From the NCBI RefSeq assembly GCF_001949145.1, contig NW_019091359.1:2673175-2737174 (forward strand): a DNA stretch of 64,000 bases, read 5' to 3'. Positions 61,372 through 64,000 of the stretch are shown piece by piece. Positions within the stretch are counted from its first letter, which is position 1. Every line of letters starts with the position of its first letter. Under the pieces are notes generated by a model that was not told the origin of the DNA, ran no database searches, and was given only the letters and a program-made list of their open reading frames with translations. The DNA is from Acanthaster planci (taxonomy: Eukaryota > Echinodermata > Asteroidea > Valvatida > Acanthasteridae). A program made the translations under genes and the position numbers.

Positions 61372-62394
61372 TGTTGCATTTGTAGAAAGATTCTGTGTGA
61401 CGCAAATTACAGGATTAGCCTTGCATATACACTCTCGACGAAACTTGACGTCTGTGACAACCACTTACGTTGTATTCATTCAAGGATTTGCCAATTTTTT
61501 TGCTTCGGATCTTCCAAGAAATTTTAAAGTGGCTTGAAGATCTTGCGCCTTAGTTGTGCGAATTACAGGGCATTAAAGTTGAAAGTGACACTGATCTTGT
61601 TTCCCTCCATAGAACAAATTATGCTGTTTATGGGTATCGAATGTCAACGGAATGTTAGTAAGAAGTCTTTCCTGACGATCGAGAGTCAGATTGAATTCTG
61701 ATGGAATTGGGATCAAGAGGGTGAAGTCAGGAATAGCGAATTCTGGCCTTCAAATAAATCTTCAAATATTCTGCTCAGTTAGTGACAAATGGGAACGGAG
61801 GCTGTGAAAGAAGTACCCAATCTTAGAGAAACACTTCAATCCACAGATGTTCTGCGGGCTTACATATTTCAAAGTGTACATTTTAAAAGGTAACTTTGGA
61901 GAAATTAACCATTTTGTTACTACGCCTAAAACATCGATGTTAAATAGCACCCATATGGTTTCAGTATTAGATTTTGAATTGATATTAAAGATGCGACGTG
62001 GCGGTAACACCACTGTGTTTTTACAGCATTGCCAAACCTCTAACGATGTTTTTTTTGGAAGCCCTTACATGCCAAAAGCTACAGCGGTCTTGTTTTTAAT
62101 GCGATCGAAATTCACTTGGATGGAGCGAATTAATATTACTCAGTTTTAAATACGCAACCTGTTGGGTGAAGGCAGACGAAAAACTACTGTAAGGGCCCAT
62201 ACGGGTAGAACTATAAATTTTCCAGAAGTGGATATCGTCGCATGTGCCTTACAAAGGTGAATAACATTGAACATATGCTGAGCTAGAAGGCCTCGCACAT
62301 AGAAGGACAATCAATAGCCTCACAGTTAAAACCATGGACGTCACGAAAGTGAAAGGGGACGCTTACTTTTTTTTAAAAAAAGAGAAAACTAATT

Positions 62395-62460
62395 CAAAAC
62401 TTTTAAAAAAGGAAAGAAAAGTGAAGAAAATAAACGGAAAAGGAAAAAAATAAAAGGGAG
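62395..62460 (+). repeat. Polypurine tract
   Basis: About 65 bases are almost all A and G (AAAGGAAAGAAAAGTGAAGA and similar). Confidence 0.8.
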
Positions 62461-64000
62461 TAATCACCACCAAATTAATGTTTTGTTGGTTTGTAGCTGA
62501 TGCCCTCCAAAGAGTCCGTTCTCTGGCAACTCTAGTATGCTGGATCCGTTCACTGTCCGATGACAGATTTGGTTTGGGTCTAAGAGCGTTTAGATCCTAT
62601 CTTACCCTATCATGGCGTAGAATTGGAAAGTATACAGAGATTTGTTTCGAATTGTAACTTTTCCCCTCAGACAAGTAGTCGAGGTTCTCGATTAAGCGTG
62701 GCAACACAGCCTTGTGCATGTCCATTGCCTCTTTTATATAGGCACGCTGACACACCCAGCATGCACTAACGAAGAAAACTGTATAAGACGGAACTTCCTT
62801 TGGACCTATGCAACAGAGGGGCTTTTTGGTGGAGTCAGAAGTATGAAGTCGCAGGTGTAACGTTTTGGTGAAGGAAGTTATTTCCTCAACTTTGTGATTA
62901 ATGCATACATTACTATAACTTATAAAATACTATCAAAAGTCTAAATTAACTTTAACGAGAAGAATTGATCCGACTAAAAAAAAACCCTCCCACGCACCTA
63001 TATTTGCTGACAATGAATTGTCGAACGTGTATAATTAATGGAACTTGATTTAAGAAGTTTGTATTAAAGTGATTGTTTTCATGGGCATTGAGTTCATGAT
63101 GTTTTATGCTAGACTGCCTTGAGACTGTTTAAACAAAACACACTTCTTCAAAGTGGATGATTCTTCGCTTTCTGCAATTAGTGGTGATTAATGAGTGCCT
63201 TATCTTTGTATGTTCGGATCGTAAAGTAAAACGTGATTCTCAATCAACAGCGCGGGAAAGGCAGACAAGTCTTCCTGGAAGAACATTATATTCAAAGGTT
63301 CCTTCCTTGAAATCAATTATTCTAGACAACTTTAACAGTCTCTTTCATGAATTCAACCTGACATTTGAATGTTATAATGTAGTAGCTTATGAAGCACGCG
63401 TTCCATCTGTCTGCTGTTTTGTTTCATCACTATAGCAAGACAGTCTACTGTGGATCTCAATTGAGTAATTTCTTCCAAATTGCAAAGCAATAAATTCTAG
63501 TAAGAACCTTGACTGACAATCTTCATTAAACGCGTGAGTGCGGACGTTATCTTTCCATGACATTTACTCCAACTTTCCTTAAAACTATATCCTCCCTGCC
63601 CAGCCAACTTTAAAATATTCATTTCGATAAAATCGTTCAAATTCAAGAGGTCGTCAAATTAATTCACCTTTGTCGAGGCCAATTGGAAGAGATTGATCAA
63701 GAATTCGGCTCGTTTGCAATTTAATATCGTTTCTGTGGCAACTTATATGTGACTCTTAATCATGTTGTAAATGACTCAATGGTAGTCCTGTATTTTCTTT
63801 GTTTTAAAACACCTCTGTCACCTTTCAGTTTGACATGGCGAGAATGTTCTCATTATTAGTCGGAAGTTGTGCAGAATCACAAGGGAGCCATTCATGGTCT
63901 TGGATTTATTTCATATAACCATGCCACCAGGTCTGTTTACAAATTGTATTATTTGTCTCCATATTGGAAGCAGGTGTTAACATTCACAACGAAATAAGAT

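Larger units (their letters stand above)
60544..64000. other. Distal region, no recognised gene
   Basis: This contains the repeat fragment at 61273-61371, a polypurine tract at 62395-62460, and unrecognised open frames at 61847-62149 (100 codons, just after a CACAG acceptor-like site) and 63157-63435. Either could be exons of a gene running out of the window. Confidence 0.35.

Overview
The window comes from an animal genome with large introns and many repeats. GT-AG introns, AATAAA signals and many TA-rich and palindromic repeats all point to eukaryotic DNA. Frequent CATGTACATGTA and TAGGCCTA palindromes fit a marine invertebrate deuterostome (cephalochordate, hemichordate or echinoderm). That placement is an impression from composition. 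The sequence alone does not settle the species.

One gene is certain. Seven plus-strand exons between 2754 and 14216 join without a phase error into 300 residues of a MAPKAP kinase 2/3 orthologue. They run from just after the ATP-binding lysine to the stop codon. The exon(s) for the N-terminus and glycine-rich loop were not found and probably lie upstream of base 1. A long 3' UTR probably follows, with several AATAAA signals between 15414 and 16540.

The introns of this gene carry mobile elements. The intron between 4338 and 6635 holds an inverted repeat of about 1.7 kb with near-palindromic arms. A 0.4 kb TTAA-flanked element is nested in its left arm, and the matching point in the right arm is empty. 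The last intron holds an element of about 1.1 kb with inverted TAGGGCTG ends. Smaller hairpin elements and a CATGTA satellite lie in other introns.

From about 16.5 to 64 kb no gene was recognised. This part contains dispersed non-autonomous repeats. They include a 170 bp palindromic family in three copies, one of which has a paralogous empty site at 43.3 kb. There is also a repeat carrying a CRE and a CCAAT box, a TIR element filled with TCGTACGTACGA palindromes, a hairpin with a hammerhead-ribozyme-like core, hAT-like termini and a LINE fragment. Several open frames look protein-like but match no family I know. The best is a phase-compatible two-exon secreted-protein model at 58844-60283. 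Others are a 135-codon secreted frame at 25164 and a 189-codon minus-strand frame at 38731-39300.
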